Source: Paralithodes platypus (taxonomy: Eukaryota; Arthropoda; Malacostraca; Decapoda; Lithodidae). Taken from it: a stretch of DNA of 64,000 nucleotides. Positions 1-10,879 of this stretch are shown here, one piece after another. The notes beneath the pieces were generated by a model. The model saw only the letters and a list, made by a program, of their open reading frames with translations. It was not told the DNA's origin and made no database searches. The translations under genes were made by a program, and so were the position numbers. Within the stretch, counting starts at the first letter, position 1; each line of letters begins with the position of its first letter. The DNA lies in the NCBI GenBank assembly GCA_032716605.1, contig CM064519.1, forward strand, positions 20,572,348 to 20,636,347, written 5' to 3'.

Positions 1-2
1 AT

Positions 3-1265
3 AATCACATTATTAAGCATCTGGAGAATAATAAATTAATCAGTGATAGGCAATATGGTTTTAGACGATGTCGATCAACTGCAGACATTCTTTGCCTTCT
101 TACGCATCAAATCACCCAAGCTACAGACCAACATGGTGAAACACATACAATAGCACTGGATATATCAAAAGCATTTGATAGAGTCTGGCATCAATCCTTA
201 TTGTCGAAGATGTCACACTACGGCCTTGCATCATTAGTTCCACTAATTTCTTCTTATCTTCATAACAGAAAAATACGTGTAATGGTAGATGGCCTTTATT
301 CTCAATTTCACTCAATAAATGCTGGTGTTCCCCAGGGATCAGTTTTGGCCCCAACTCTGTTCCTCATTCATATCAATGATCTCATATCTACCACTCATAA
401 TCCAATACATTCCTACGCAGATGACTCAACACTCCACAGTTCCTTCACATTTACCAATTCTTTCACCCAACCCGATCTTATAAATTCAAAAATAAACACT
501 GCAATTTCTCTGAACCAGGACCTTTCTATAATTAATGAATGGGGACAAGAGAATCTAGTTTCCTTTAATGCACAGAAAACCAAGTACATTCAATTGTCTA
601 ACCGACAGAATCTCACTGACTCCCATATATTTTTAATGATGTAAATATTCCCACTTCCCCTAGTATTGACATTCTCGGTGTAACATTAACTACTAACTTG
701 AGCTGGACACATTATGTTAGAAGCATTGCTAAGAATGCCTCTAAAAAACTGGGACTCCTGTACAGAGTTCGAGAATTCTTCACTGACGAGCAGTTGGCCG
801 TAATATATAAAAGTCATGTGCCGCTCTCAGATGGATTACTGTTCACCTCTGTGGGGTGGAAGTGGAGTGGTTGCATTGAGGCAGTTGGACAAAATTCAAA
901 ATAAAGCTATTAGATTAATCAATAACCCTGCAATCACACAGGACCTTCCTACATTAGCCATACGAAGAAACGTTGCATCCCTTGCATTATTCTACAGATA
1001 TTTTCACAGCAATTGTTCCGAGGAACTTGCTTCAATTGTGCCGCCTCTCCACATCTTTCCCCGTAGAACTAGGGCAGCTGAGAGCGCCCATGAATTTACA
1101 CTTTCTCCTCCACAATGCAGAACTTCTGCTTATCAGAATTCATTTATCCCCAGAGCTACTACTCTTTGGAATTCACTTCCCTCGAATTGCTTTCCACAAA
1201 CTTACAATCAACAAATGTTTAAATCCAGTTGTTACAAACATTTTATGAATGGAGGATGCCTTTAG
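3..1265 (+). pseudogene. Jockey-like LINE reverse transcriptase, 5'-cut and frameshifted
   Basis: This is the RT domain and C-terminal region of a non-LTR retrotransposon ORF2, which would copy element RNA at a nicked target. The frame is open from base 3, so the element starts outside the window. RT landmarks: FRRCRSTAD near 60-90, ALDISKAFDRVWH at 153-191, [10 protein letters not shown] near 324-353, and catalytic YADD at 414-425. The frame shifts near 640, continues from about 650 in another frame (ILGVTL...LGLLYRVREFF), and returns near 816 (SQMDYCSPLWGG...). The C-terminal TTLWNSLP region and stop lie at 1160-1265. A short 3' UTR ends in 23 A at 1322-1344. The two frameshifts make it a dead copy. 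Assignment to the Jockey/I group is from general motif resemblance. Confidence 0.9.
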
Positions 1266-1344
1266 GCACATGGACCTTTTTGTTTTATCTGTGTTTTTCC
1301 TTCCTCCATTCATTGTCTCTTAAAAAAAAAAAAAAAAAAAAAAA

Positions 1345-1777
1345 TATGATATAATATATAGTCAGGAGAGAAATGAAAAATACAGGGAACTAGAAGAGCG
1401 AATTAAGGCAAACGTAACAGTGAAGACTAAAGACCGGTATCATACGAGAGCGTTTATAGTCAACATTTAATGAACAACATTTTTCTGGCAACATTTCTGG
1501 ACTATTTTGCTCTAGTATCGGAACTAGACTGATGATAGATATATTGAGTTACAGAATTATTGCAAATATTTACCGAAGAAGCTGCCAGACCAGTGTTAAG
1601 GATAAATGTTGAGGGAAAAAGTGCTCGTGTGATACTGGCTTAATGTAGTGCAGTTTATAGAAGTGACATGATAGACAATAAAGAAAGAGGGGAGAGGCTA
1701 TAGAAAGGAAGGGAAAGTGAGTCAATATGTAAGCAAAATGTGATATTCTATTGAACAGGTGGTTTCTTTAGAGTAAA
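1345..1777. other. Unassigned AT-rich sequence
   Basis: No supported coding frame, RNA gene or recognised repeat. It begins directly after the LINE poly(A) tail. Confidence 0.4.
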
Positions 1778-2020
1778 TTAACCCCTTAAGGATCATGAAG
1801 CGTTTTGACATTTTATCCTGGCTATCATTAGACGGGTTTATTTAGAGCAGGAAGGGTATATGTAAGTCAGATGGTTGATAGGGCCAGTCCTTACTCTCTG
1901 AACTCCCACAGATCCTTATTAATTGTATATAATTGTATATAATTGTATATAATTGCATATAATGAAAGCCAAAATATACAGTACCCGGTATGTCAAATCG
2001 CGTCATGATCCTCAAGGGGG
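1778..2020. mobile_element. TTAA-3-like palindromic MITE, variant
   Basis: Starts TTAACCCCTTAAGGATCATG and ends with an inverted counterpart (CATGATCCTCAAGGGG), followed by a G-run. The centre carries four tandem TAATTGTATA-type units (1919-1962). It resembles the TTAA-3 family by its CCCCTT terminus, the CTGGCTATCATTAGACG segment, and its length. Confidence 0.6.
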
Positions 2021-2329
2021 GGGGGGGGGGGAAGCAGAACTATACGAGTTTGGGACACCGGTACGGTCGCGCTAATAAGTCATGTCCAAGCTGTCATACA
2101 GTTTGGCTTGCTCTGCGCTGTATAAATGTCTGTCAGATGTTGAATAGCGTGGGTAAGTGTAGGAACATGTTTGTATATTTCACTCGATATGAAGAAATGA
2201 AGCTTAGATATTGCTGATACCAATTATTGATCTAAACATACTTAGTGCCGAGACATCACTTATTAGGCCGACTGTACATATAATGATAAGACCAGGATGA
2301 TGAGAATCTTGACAATAATAATGGGAGGC

Positions 2330-2880
2330 CAAAAGGAGGAAGAGGAAAGAGGGGAGCATGAAGGGAAGAGGGGAAAAAGAGGGAAGAGGGGAGCGTGAGG
2401 GGAAGAGGGGAACAAGAGGGAAGAGGGGAGCGTGATGGGAAGAGGGGAGCGTGAGGGGAAGAGGGGAATAAGAGGGGAGCATGAGGGGAAGAGGGGAACA
2501 AGAGGGAAGAGGGGAGCGTGAGGGGAAGAGGGGAACAAGAGGGAAGAGGGGAGCGTGATGGGAAGAGGGGAGCGTGAGGGGAAGAGGGGAATAAGAGGGG
2601 AGCATGAGGGGAAGAGGGGAACAAGAGGGAAGAGGGGAGCGTGAGGGGAAGAGGGGAGCGTGAGGGGAAGAGGGGAACAAGAGGAAAGAGGGGAGCAAGA
2701 GGGAAGAGGGGAGCATGAGGGGAAGAGGGAAACAAGAGGAAAGAGGGGAGCAAGAGGGGAAGAGAGGAACAAGAGGGGAGCGTGAGGGGAAGAGGGGAAC
2801 AAGAGGAAAGAGGGAAGCATGAAGGGAAGAGGGGAGCGTGAGGGTAAAAGGAGAAAGAGGGAAGAGGGGAGCGTGAACAG
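2330..2880. repeat. Purine-rich minisatellite
   Basis: Tandem variants of GGGAAGAGGGGAGCGTGAG and GGGAAGAGGGGAACAAGAG over about 550 bp, nested in larger duplicated blocks. The plus strand is almost pure purine. Long Pro/Ser/Leu frames on the minus strand are by-products of the repeat. Confidence 0.9.
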
Positions 2881-2956
2881 AGGAGGGGAGGGGATCGTTA
2901 CAGGGGATATTATGTAATTAAGGGTGGGTAAGGTATGTAATGAAGTAAAGAGAGGC

Positions 2957-3324
2957 TTAAGGGCATAGTGGCTGGGTTTTGGTCTATTTATTCATGTATT
3001 CATATATTTTAAAGTTTCCTCGCTAGACCTCCCTCAAACTTAGAAAAGCACCCCTTAGACCCCCCTCAAGGTAAATTTGTAAATTTTTCGGTAGAAAAAT
3101 TTCCCGGCCGAAGGCCGATTCCTCTTATAATTATGGGCTCGCTATTGCTCGCCAGGAAATAATCGACACCTAAATGGCACGATAGGTCTTAAAATTGACA
3201 ACAAAATGGAGCTAAAGGTGTTAAAATCGACAAACTAATGGGCCCAACGTCTTAAAACCTCAACACTAATGGGGCTAAACACGAGAGAGAAAGGGGTCCA
3301 GAAAAACGACCCATCTCCCTTTAA
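2957..3324 (-). mobile_element. TTAA-1 MITE copy A
   Basis: Flanked by TTAA on both sides (2957-2960, 3321-3324). Read on the minus strand it begins TTAAAGGGAGATGGGTCG. The conserved centre has GGCGAGCAATAGCGAGCC and a GGCC-TTC-GGCC hairpin. It is followed by a second hairpin in the AAATTTTTC/GAAAAATTT version. The distal terminal inverted repeat has decayed. No transposase is encoded, so movement would need enzyme from elsewhere. Confidence 0.85.
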
Positions 3325-3746
3325 TGACAGTATGTAGGAGGTAAATATAGGGTGTAATAATAAGTGGGGCCCAGAGGGAAATGAAAAGGGAAAACTAAAC
3401 AGAATGAGTTGGTAGTGAAATTGGAGGGTAGAGAACTGGGCATAACATTTTGGATTATGCCTTACAATAAGTACGCTGGTACCTCGAAACCTACTATTTT
3501 CATTGCAAGTATTAAGAATGAACTTACAAAATGCCTCTTATAGATAGATACAGATAAATAGATATATAGATAGATAGATATATAGACATATAAATAGATA
3601 GATAGATATGTGTTCGTCTTTTTTGTATGTAGTATATGTTTGTCTTTAATGAAAAATATGTGTTTGAAAAAGATCCCCTATCAACGAAAAGAGGTGAAAT
3701 CATAGAGGGTAGAACAATACCAGCAAGAGTGACTTACAAGACAGAA
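3325..3746. other. Spacer with TAGA-rich microsatellite
   Basis: An interrupted TAGA/TATA microsatellite lies at about 3539-3610. The rest shows no gene or recognised repeat. Confidence 0.5.
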
Positions 3747-3945
3747 TTAAGGGGAGATGGGCCGTTTGTATTGGTCTTTTAATTAATTTATTCCTTTATT
3801 TCTTAGTTTCCTCGCTAGACCTCCATCAGGCTTAGAAAATCACCCCCTAGACCCCCCTTCAAGTTAAATTTGTACATTTTTCGGTAGAGAAATATCCGGG
3901 CCGAAGGCCGATTCCTCTTAAAAATTCAGGCTCATAAAAATTTCA
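3747..3945 (-). mobile_element. TTAA-1 MITE copy B, truncated
   Basis: A clean TTAAGGGGAGATGGGCCG terminus at 3747 leads into the CTAGACCTCCATCA segment and the GGCCGAAGGCCG hairpin. Homology stops just after the hairpin, near 3945. Its left end gives an uninterrupted comparison for the nested site at 37294. Confidence 0.8.
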
Positions 3946-4149
3946 GGGGCATGGGAGCGGCGGTGGTCTGGGAGGGAAGCGATACGAGGGATGGATGGGG
4001 GAGGCATGGCGAAACGACCACAGGGGTATATATGGGGGAGGGGAGGCTGTAGTAGGTCAATACAGAGGAGGGGTGCGGGTGCTAGAGGAGGGGTGCGGGG
4101 TGGGGGATGGGTGAACGAGAGGGATAGGCGGGGAAGAGACTATATAAGT

Positions 4150-4352
4150 TGGTTTCATTTCAGCTGACGGTAAATTGAAACCCTTTGGTAACATGTTTCT
4201 AGATAGTTGATGGAAAAATGTGAAATTACTATGTCACTTCATCATAATAATACCAAGGTTTCATAATTAACATATTTCACTACAAAATCTTCATAATAGG
4301 TAAGAAATCAAGAGGGAGACATGCCAATTTACCGCCAGTGGAAAGAAACAGG
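4150..4352. mobile_element. PAL-4 palindromic MITE
   Basis: The inverted ends pair GGTTTCATTTCAGCTGACGG (left) with CCGCCAGTGGAAAGAAACAGG-type sequence (right), about 200 bp apart. AATTTACCG and CGGTAAATT are the paired cores. The same layout is at 60553-60780, with fragments at 5325 and 37925. Confidence 0.6.
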
Positions 4353-4379
4353 GTGTAGAAGGAAAGGATAGGGTGAGAG

Positions 4380-4915
4380 GATGAGGAGGGGTGAGAAGGA
4401 GGAGGTGAGAGGTAGAGGGCGAATGTTAAGAGGGAAGGGTAGGTACGATAGGGAGGCAATGATGAGCAGGGGGTGATGGGTAGGAGCAAGGGGGGATGGG
4501 TAAACGAGAGGGATAGGGGGGAAGACAATAAGGAAAGAAATAGGGGGAAGGTGAAGGGAAGGGGGCAATTGTTCGAAGGGAGGGGGAAGTACGATAAGGA
4601 GGCAATGATGAAGAAGGGGTGTTGGGTAGGGGCAAGGGGGGGATGGGTAAACGAGAGGGATAGGGGGGAAGACAATGGGGAAAGGGATAGGGGGAAGGTG
4701 AGAGGATGAGGGGTGAGAAGGAGGAGGTGAGGGGAAGGGGAGTGATTATTTGCAGGGAGTGGTAAGTACGATAAAGAGGCAATGATGAAGAAGGGGTGGT
4801 GGGTAGGGGCAAGGGGGGATGGGTAAACGAGAGAGATAGGAGGGGGGGGGCTAGGAGGAAAGGGATAGGGGGAAGGAGAGAATGGGGGTGAAAAACAGGT
4901 GAGGTGAAGGGGGGC
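4380..4915. repeat. G/A-rich minisatellite with long unit
   Basis: Three to four units of roughly 160 bp share GGGATGGGTAAACGAGAG, then AGGGATAGGGGGAAGG, then AGTACGATAAGGAGGCAATG. A degenerate piece of the same sequence recurs at 4080-4140. Confidence 0.85.
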
Positions 4916-4920
4916 GATTG

Positions 4921-5135
4921 TTAACCCCTTCAGTACCAGTGACGTTCTTTTCAATATATTCTGGCAACTATTAGACGATTTAATTCAGCTTATAAAGAAA
5001 GTCTACCCATTAAAAGGCTACAGACTATCTCAATTAATCATTTTAGCCACCATATATCCTTCCTAATCTTCATAAAATCGTCTAAATGTAGCTGATATCA
5101 AATAAAAAGGACGTCCTCGGCTTTGAAAGGGTTAG
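4921..5135. mobile_element. TTAA-3 palindromic MITE
   Basis: Starts TTAACCCCTTCAGTACCAGT and ends with inverted CTTTGAAAGGGTTA. TTAGACGATT and AATCGTCTAA lie symmetrically inside. It interrupts G/A-rich minisatellite sequence. Confidence 0.75.
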
Positions 5136-5169
5136 GAGGGAGGGGTAAGCACGATGGGGAGGAAATAAT

Positions 5170-5216
5170 GAACAAAGGAGTACAAAGGAAATCAAGCAAC
5201 AGCAGGTCTAGTGATT
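5170..5216 (-). mobile_element. CR1-like LINE 3' scrap
   Basis: AGGAGTACAAAGGAAATCAAGCAAC and the next bases match the 3' ends at 10425, 24713 and 38758. Only about 45 bp remains, including the tail repeat (minus strand TTTGTACTCC). Confidence 0.6.
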
Positions 5217-5324
5217 GATAATGGATAGGAGCAAGGGATGTGGGACGATGAGTAGGAGAAACACAAAGGACCAAGGGACAGGGGAAGGTCTATACTTTGT
5301 TTATTTGTATTTATTTGTTATATT

Positions 5325-5435
5325 ATGTTTTTCCAGCTGACGGCAAATTGGTATGTCTTCAGGTTCATGACTTCGCTTTTATGAAGGTTTTGCAGAATAA
5401 GATGATAATTACGTCATGGTGCTGAAGGGGTTAAG
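5325..5435. mobile_element. PAL-4 fragment joined to TTAA-3 right end
   Basis: CCAGCTGACGGCAAATTGG at 5334 is the PAL-4 terminus. CGTCATGGTGCTGAAGGGGTTAA at about 5412 is a TTAA-3-type end. Both are partial. Confidence 0.45.
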
Positions 5436-5454
5436 TGAGGGATAACGGAAGCAA

Positions 5455-6235
5455 TATCAAGTGAATGGCTAGGGGAAAGTAGGGGTGAGGGGCGTAAATT
5501 GGGGTGGGGGTGGGGGGGAATAGAGAGAGGCGAGGGTATAATTGGAGAGTGAGGGGTAGGGCAGGTAAAAAAAGACAAATTTATAGGTAGGCCAGAGGGG
5601 TAGGGGGAGAAGTAGGAGAGGGTAGGGGAACCACAGGGGGTGAGGGGTAGGGGAGGAGACGACAATATGAGGGGGAGGGGGTATAAATGGAGAGTGAGGG
5701 GCAAAACAGGTAAAAAGGACAAATTTATAGGTAGGCCAGAGGGGTAGGGGGAGAAGTGGGAGAGGGTAGGGGAACCACAGGGGGTGAGGGGTAGGGGAGG
5801 AGACGACAATATGAGGGGGAGGGGGTATAAATGGAGAGTGAGGGGCAAAACAGGTAAAAAGGACAAATGTATAGGTAGGCCAGAGGGGTAGGGGGGAAGC
5901 AAGTGGGTGAGGGTAGGGGAACTATAGAGGGTGAGGGACCAAAAGAAGAGGGGGAGGGGGAGGGGGAGAGGACCACAACATGAGGGGTAGGGGAACCACA
6001 GGGGGTGAGGGGTAGGGGGAAGAAACCACAAGATGAGGGGGGGTAGGGGCATAAATTGAGAATGAGGGGTAAAACAGGTATAAAGGACAAGTTTATAGGT
6101 AGGTCAGAGGGGTAGGGGAACCAAGTGGGTGAGGGTAGGGGGTGAGGGGGCCATAAGAAGAGGGGTAGGGGGAGGAGGGGGTAGTGGGGGTATAATTGCT
6201 GAGTGAGGGGTATAACAGGTATAGATGACAGGTTT
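5455..6235. repeat. 144-bp G-rich minisatellite
   Basis: The block GACAAATTTATAGGTAGGCC recurs at 5574, 5718 and 5862, exactly 144 bp apart. It occurs again near 6085 after a rearranged spacer. Units are G-rich with embedded GTAGGGGAACCACAGGGGG blocks. Confidence 0.9.
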
Positions 6236-6289
6236 ATGGCACTACCTTCCCTCCACCATAAGCCCAGGCCAGGTATCATCGGCATCATA

Positions 6290-6657
6290 TTAAGGGGGGA
6301 TGGGCTGGTTTTATGGACCACTTTCTCTCTCATGCTTAGCCCCATTAGTTTCAGATGTTAAGATGTTTGCCCCATTAGTTAGTCGATTTTAAGACCTTTT
6401 GCCCCATTTCTTCGTCAATATTTAGATCTTTCGTGCTATTTGGGTGTCGTTTTTTCCCTGGCGAACGACAGTGAACCTGTAATGTTGGAAGAACCGGCCT
6501 TAGGCCGGCAAATTTTTCTACCGAAAAATTTACAAATTAATCTAGAAGGGGGATCTACTGAATGTTTTTTTTAAATTTGATGGAGGTCTAGGTAGGAAAC
6601 TAGAAAAATAATGAATACATTCACAAATCGCCCAAAAAGTGAACCATCCCCCCTTAA
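6290..6657 (+). mobile_element. TTAA-1 MITE copy C
   Basis: TTAA at 6290-6293 and 6654-6657. Hairpins: GCCGGCC-variant GGCCTTAGGCC, then AAATTTTTC-TACC-GAAAAATTT. The segment TGTAATGTTGGAAGAACC and the end ACATTCACAAATCGCCC match copy V (63481-63839), so C and V form a subfamily. Confidence 0.85.
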
Positions 6658-6799
6658 GGGCCACACATGTGCTTCGCGTCAAACCACCTACTTAACGCCA
6701 TATTTCCCTACCAGGTACCAGAGTGTTATGAGGTAGGGTCGAATATACCGTACACTGGCGAACGGTTCAGATTAGGATAGGTGTATGTAGGTCGGAGGG

Positions 6800-6955
6800 T
6801 TAATCTAATTCATTAATTTAACTCCCATCACCAAACACCTCCCAATTATATTAATGAAAGAATGTGGTCCTCCCGGGATTCGAACCTGGGTTACCACAAA
6901 CAGATCTTAGATACTCTAACCAATTGAGATAGTCTTCAGCCTTTCAATCCCCACA
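6800..6955 (-). mobile_element. SINE-2, tRNA-derived
   Basis: On the minus strand a tRNA-like head has an A-box-like TCAATTGGTTAGAG and B box GGTTCGAATCC. The tail is CATTAATATAATTGGGAGGTG followed by ATTAAAT-rich sequence. The same head plus tail occurs at 35455-35572 and 49905-50060. RNA polymerase III transcription is inferred from the boxes. Confidence 0.8.
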
Positions 6956-6963
6956 TATCTTTC

Positions 6964-7275
6964 TTAAGGGGAGGTATGTCGTTTTTCTGGACCCCTTCTC
7001 CTTCATGTTTAGCCCTATTAGCTTTGATATTTTAAGACGTTCGCCCCATTAATTTGGTGATTTTAAGACATTTCACCCCATTTCTTTGTCAATATTAAGA
7101 CCTTTCGTACAATGTACATGCCATCTTTTTCATGGCGAGCGTTAGCGAGCCTGTATTATAGTGGTAACCGGCCTCCGGCCGGTACATTTTTCTATCGATA
7201 AATGTACAAATTTATCTTGAAGGTGGGTCTTGGGATGTTTTTTAAAAGCTTTTATGGAGGTCTAGGGAGGGAAAC
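6964..7275 (+). mobile_element. TTAA-1 MITE copy D, right end lost
   Basis: Starts TTAAGGGGAGGTATGTCG. Has GGCGAGCGTTAGCGAGCC, the GGCC-TCC-GGCC hairpin and a mutated second hairpin. Homology stops after GGAGGTCTAGGGAGG near 7275. Confidence 0.8.
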
Positions 7276-7343
7276 AGAGGCACATCAGGAGTTTGAGGGC
7301 GGGGAGATATATTTTTTTTTTAGGGGGGGGGGGGGGGAGGGGG

Positions 7344-7593
7344 GAGATAATAACCTAATTCTACCTAACCTAAGCTAACAGTATTGTTTGAAAGCTACTG
7401 GTTGAAATGGTCTAATGGTTGAGATAATAAACTAACTTAACCTAACGTAACAGTAGTGGTGGAGTTGGTATTGGTTGAGAGCTACTGGTTGATATGATCT
7501 ACCGATTGAGATAATAACCTAACTCTACCTAACCTAGCCTAACAGTATTGGTGGAGTTGGCACTGGTTGTGAGCTACTGGTTGAAATGGTCTA
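7344..7593. repeat. 86-bp tandem repeat with telomere-like core
   Basis: Three units start with GAGATAATAA at 7344, 7421 and 7508. Each holds CCTAAC-rich sequence (CTACCTAACCTA) followed by TACTGGTTGA-type repeats. The telomere-like core sits inside a larger unit rather than in a pure pentamer array. Confidence 0.75.
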
Positions 7594-7679
7594 CTGGTTG
7601 AGTTGTCCGGACACCGTGTTTTTTTTTTTTATGTTAGGTTCACCCTTTTTCCTTCGGAGACCATGGTGGTGTTTATCAT

Positions 7680-8770
7680 GTTACTGGGACGGGGGAAAAG
7701 GGGTGTGTGGGGTGGGGGGGGGGGGGGAGGGTAGCAAGCCGAAGGGGTGTTGGGGGGGGGGGGGGGGGGTGAGGGTAGGAAGAGGAAAAGGGGTGTGTGG
7801 GGTGGGAGGGAAAGGGAAAGGGGTGTGTGGGGGGGGGGGAGGGTAGGAAGAGGAAAAGGTGGGTGTGTGTGTGTGTGTGGTGGGGGGAGGAAGACGAAAA
7901 AAGGGGTGTGTGGGGTGAGGGGGGGGGGTAGGAAGAGGGAAAGGGGTGTGGTGGGGGGGGGGGGGTGGGGGGGGGGTTAGCAAGCCGAAAAGGGTTGTGT
8001 GGGGTGGGGGGGGGTGAGGGTAGGAAGAGGAAAAGGGGTGTGTGGGGTGGGGGGGGGGGGGGGGGGGAGGGTAGCAAGCCGAAAAGGGTTGTGTGGGGTG
8101 GGGGGGGGGTGAGGGTAGGAGAGGAAAAGGGGTGTGTGGGGGTGGGAGGGAAAGGGAAAGGGTGTGTGGGGGGGGGGGGGAGGGTAGGAAGAGGAAAAGG
8201 TGGGTGTGTATGTGTGTGTGTGGTGGGGGGAGGAAGACGAAAAGGGGTGTGTGGGGTGGGGGGGAGGGTAGGAAAAGGGTGTGTGGGGTGGGGGGGAGGG
8301 TAGGAAGAGGGAAAGGGGTGTGTGGGGGGATGGGGGGAGGGAAGGAAGAGGGAAAGGTGTGTGTGGGGTGGGAGGGAGGGTAGGAAGAGGGAAAGGGGTG
8401 AGTGGGGTGGGAGGGGGGAGGGTAGGAAGAGGGAAAGGGGTGTGTTGGGTGGGGGGGAGGGTAGGAAGGGGAAAAGCAGTGTGTGGGGGTGGGAGGGAGG
8501 GTAGGAAGAGGGAAAGGGGTGTGTTGGGTGGGGGGGAGGGTAGGAAGGGGAAAAGCAGTGTGTGGGGTGGGAGGGAGGTAGGAAGAGGGAAAGGGGTGTG
8601 TGTGGTGGGGGGAGGGTAGAAAGGGGTGTGTGGGGTGGGAGGGTAGGAAGAGGAAAAGGGGTGTGTGGGGTAGGGGGGGGGAGGGGTAGGGTAGGAAGAG
8701 GGAAAGGGGGGGTGTTGTGGGGAGGGAGGGAGGGTAGGAAGAGGGAAAGGGCGAGGAGAGAAAGAGGAAA
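7680..8770. repeat. G-rich minisatellite, G-quadruplex-prone
   Basis: About 25 variants of a roughly 40-bp unit (GGTAGGAAGAGGGAAAGGGG then TGTGTGGGGTGGGAGGGA). Runs of 4 to over 20 G occur throughout. Minus-strand Pro/Leu/His frames are repeat translation and not genes. Confidence 0.9.
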
Positions 8771-9019
8771 GGGATGCATGGAGATAAATATAATAATAGA
8801 AAATTATTAAGAAGGGGAAGAAAACGAAAGAAAAGACTAAGAGAACAAAATATAATAAATATGGATTATTTTTGCCATGAACATAAATTAGTAAATTTGC
8901 ATGTACATATCCACATCACTAAGACCTTTACCATGTACTATATATATAGCCATTGTTTTAATACAGCGAATGAAAGGATTTTCCGATAATTTTGTAGCTA
9001 ATTCTTCTGGTGTATTTTC

Positions 9020-9115
9020 TTGTTTTATATTAGGGCTGGTCCTATCCAGAGTGAGGTTTGGCATCCTCTACCCAACCTTAGCCGTTTCTGTCTGTCTCAT
9101 TTAATGTGACTACCA
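9020..9115 (+). repeat. rep-E fragment
   Basis: AGAGTGAGGTTTGGCATCCTC through GCCGTTTCTGTCTGTCTC matches 21655-21705. This is the upstream part of a dispersed repeat whose 3' part is at 12765, 21780, 31944 and 47953. Confidence 0.7.
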
Positions 9116-9118
9116 GGT

Positions 9119-9430
9119 AATGTAAAGGAAAGTGAGGGAGGGCGAGGACTTGATGAGAGAAGATGGGTGGTAGACTAAATTATGAAAATGGAAAAAGTGA
9201 GTGAGGGAGAAAATATATATTAAAACATCAACGAAAGATGTGCTGACAAATTACACATTACAAATATTGACTGGATTGATATATGAAAGGTACGCAATTT
9301 TGAAGCTCAGTTTAAATAAATAGCAATGGTTAAATACAGGAATACAAGATAATACTTGCTTATAGATTTAAAACAAGGTATGAACACGTAAAAGAAAGCA
9401 CATATGGAGTATGGACAAACATTTTGTTTT
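9119..9430. other. Unassigned AT-rich sequence
   Basis: No gene or recognised repeat visible. Confidence 0.4.
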
Positions 9431-9555
9431 TTGTTATTTTTGTCTATGTGATTGAGGGAGGCAAAAGGCAGAACTACCTATATCGAGTGCCTCCCCCATA
9501 GTTGAAAGAGTGACAGGGCCAAAATCAAGGGACGTTCGAGCCAAAATACGATTAG
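9431..9555 (-). repeat. rep-H fragment
   Basis: On the minus strand it reads TTTTGGCTCGAACGTCCCTTG then TGGCCCTGTCACTCTTTCAAC, and ends in T/A-rich sequence. It matches 50385-50490 on the plus strand. The A-rich end suggests a retroposed 3' end. Confidence 0.65.
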
Positions 9556-9659
9556 GATTCTAAGAACAACGAACATATAATGACAAAATAAAGAAGACCG
9601 GTTAAACTTGAGAGAGGAATGCCCAAATAAGCGGCAGTCAGAACCTATGTATTGTAGGA

Positions 9660-9756
9660 ATGACTAGGATGGACACGGGAGAATGACTAATATGGGAACA
9701 AAGGGGAAAAATGCATGTCTAGGAAATTGCTGAGGCCGGTCGGTGGAAGGGACAGC

Positions 9757-9811
<55 letters not shown>

Positions 9812-10420
9812 AAGAGGGAAAATGTGGAATGAAGACAGGGGAAAGCAGGTAGGAGGGAGAGGCAGGAGTGAGGCAAGACGGTAGAAGTAGGAACATGTAG
9901 AGGGAGGGAAAGAGGCATGCGGAAAGGGAAACGTGGAAAGGGATACATGGAAGAGAGTGGAAAGGGACAGTAGGAGGGGAAGCAAAATACCTGTTGTTCC
10001 TTGATTTCCTTAGTACTCCTGTGTACGATAGAAGTGGGAGAGTGTGGAAGGAAGAAAAGGTTGAGATGGTGGAAGAGGAATGAAAAAGGAGAGGGAAAAT
10101 GGTGAGGGAAAGATGGCAGAAGAGGAATAAGAAAGATAAATGACGAAGAAAAGATGGTAACAGAGGAATGAGAAGAAAGAAATGACGAGGGAAAGATAAT
10201 AGAAGAGGAGGGATGAGAAGAGAAACAGGAGAGGGGAGATGACGAGGAGAGAAAGGAGAGGGGAAATGACAAGGGAAATATGGTAAAAGAGAAAGAAGAG
10301 GAGAAATGACGAGGAAAAGAGGGTAAAAGAGAAAGGAGAGGAGAAATTACGAGGGAAATATGGTAAAAGAGGAGTTAGAATAGAGAAAGTAGAGGGGAAA
10401 TGACGAGGAAAAGAGGGTAA
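9660..10420. repeat. Purine-rich array with (AG)n
   Basis: (AG)n at about 9759-9808, then repeated GAAATGACGAGGAAAAGAGG and GGTAAAAGAGAAAGGAGAGG units from about 10080. The plus strand carries the purines. Confidence 0.85.
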
Positions 10421-10424
10421 AAGA

Positions 10425-10575
10425 GGAGTACAAAGGAGTACAAAGGAAATCAAGCAACAACAGCTCTAGTGACCCTTCTAGGCTGCTTGTCCAGCTTGAA
10501 CAGTGGTTTAGAGTGGGTAAGGGAACATTGGAAAGGGAACTACTGCCCTAGAACTAATGTCCGTGGCAGGAATAG
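10425..10575 (-). mobile_element. CR1-like LINE 3' end
   Basis: Read on the minus strand this encodes the last residues of an ORF2-like protein, FKLDKQPRRVTRAVVA then stop. It is followed by a short 3' end with two TTTGTACTCC units. It matches 24713 and 38758. It is severely 5' truncated, and the residue pattern fits CR1/Jockey C-termini. Confidence 0.75.
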
Positions 10576-10795
10576 AAGGGAAAAAAAAGTGAGAAATTAC
10601 AAGGAACAGATGGTAAAAGATCAATGAAAGAGAAAGGAGAGGGGAAAAATGGTAAAAGATAAATGAGTAGAGAGCAAGAGGAGAGGGGTAATGACGAGGA
10701 AAAGAGGGCAGAAGAGGGATAGAAGAAGGGAAAGGAGAGAGGGGATGCGACAGTGAGAGGGGATGGGAAATACGAGAGGAGGGTAAGACAAGTGC
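10576..10795. repeat. Purine-rich tract
   Basis: Continues the 9660-10420 array on the other side of the LINE scrap, with the same GAGGAAAAGAGGG units. The LINE piece therefore appears to have inserted in, or been captured by, the array. Confidence 0.7.
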
Positions 10796-10879
10796 GGCCA
10801 CAACCACCATATAACGGAACCTGTTATTATGAGTGGGTCATGTACGTAGGTTTATTACAGGGGGTCTTCAGTGTCATCC

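Noticed and set aside
3900..4145. Separate element after truncated TTAA-1 copy B
   Set aside because: The sequence is G-rich and resembles the following minisatellite, but no boundary or inverted end can be shown.
2204..8779. Long Pro/Leu/Ser-rich or Gly/Arg-rich open frames over G/A-rich arrays
   Set aside because: They follow from low-complexity purine repeats without in-frame stops. No domains, no start context, and overlapping frames on both strands are equally long.
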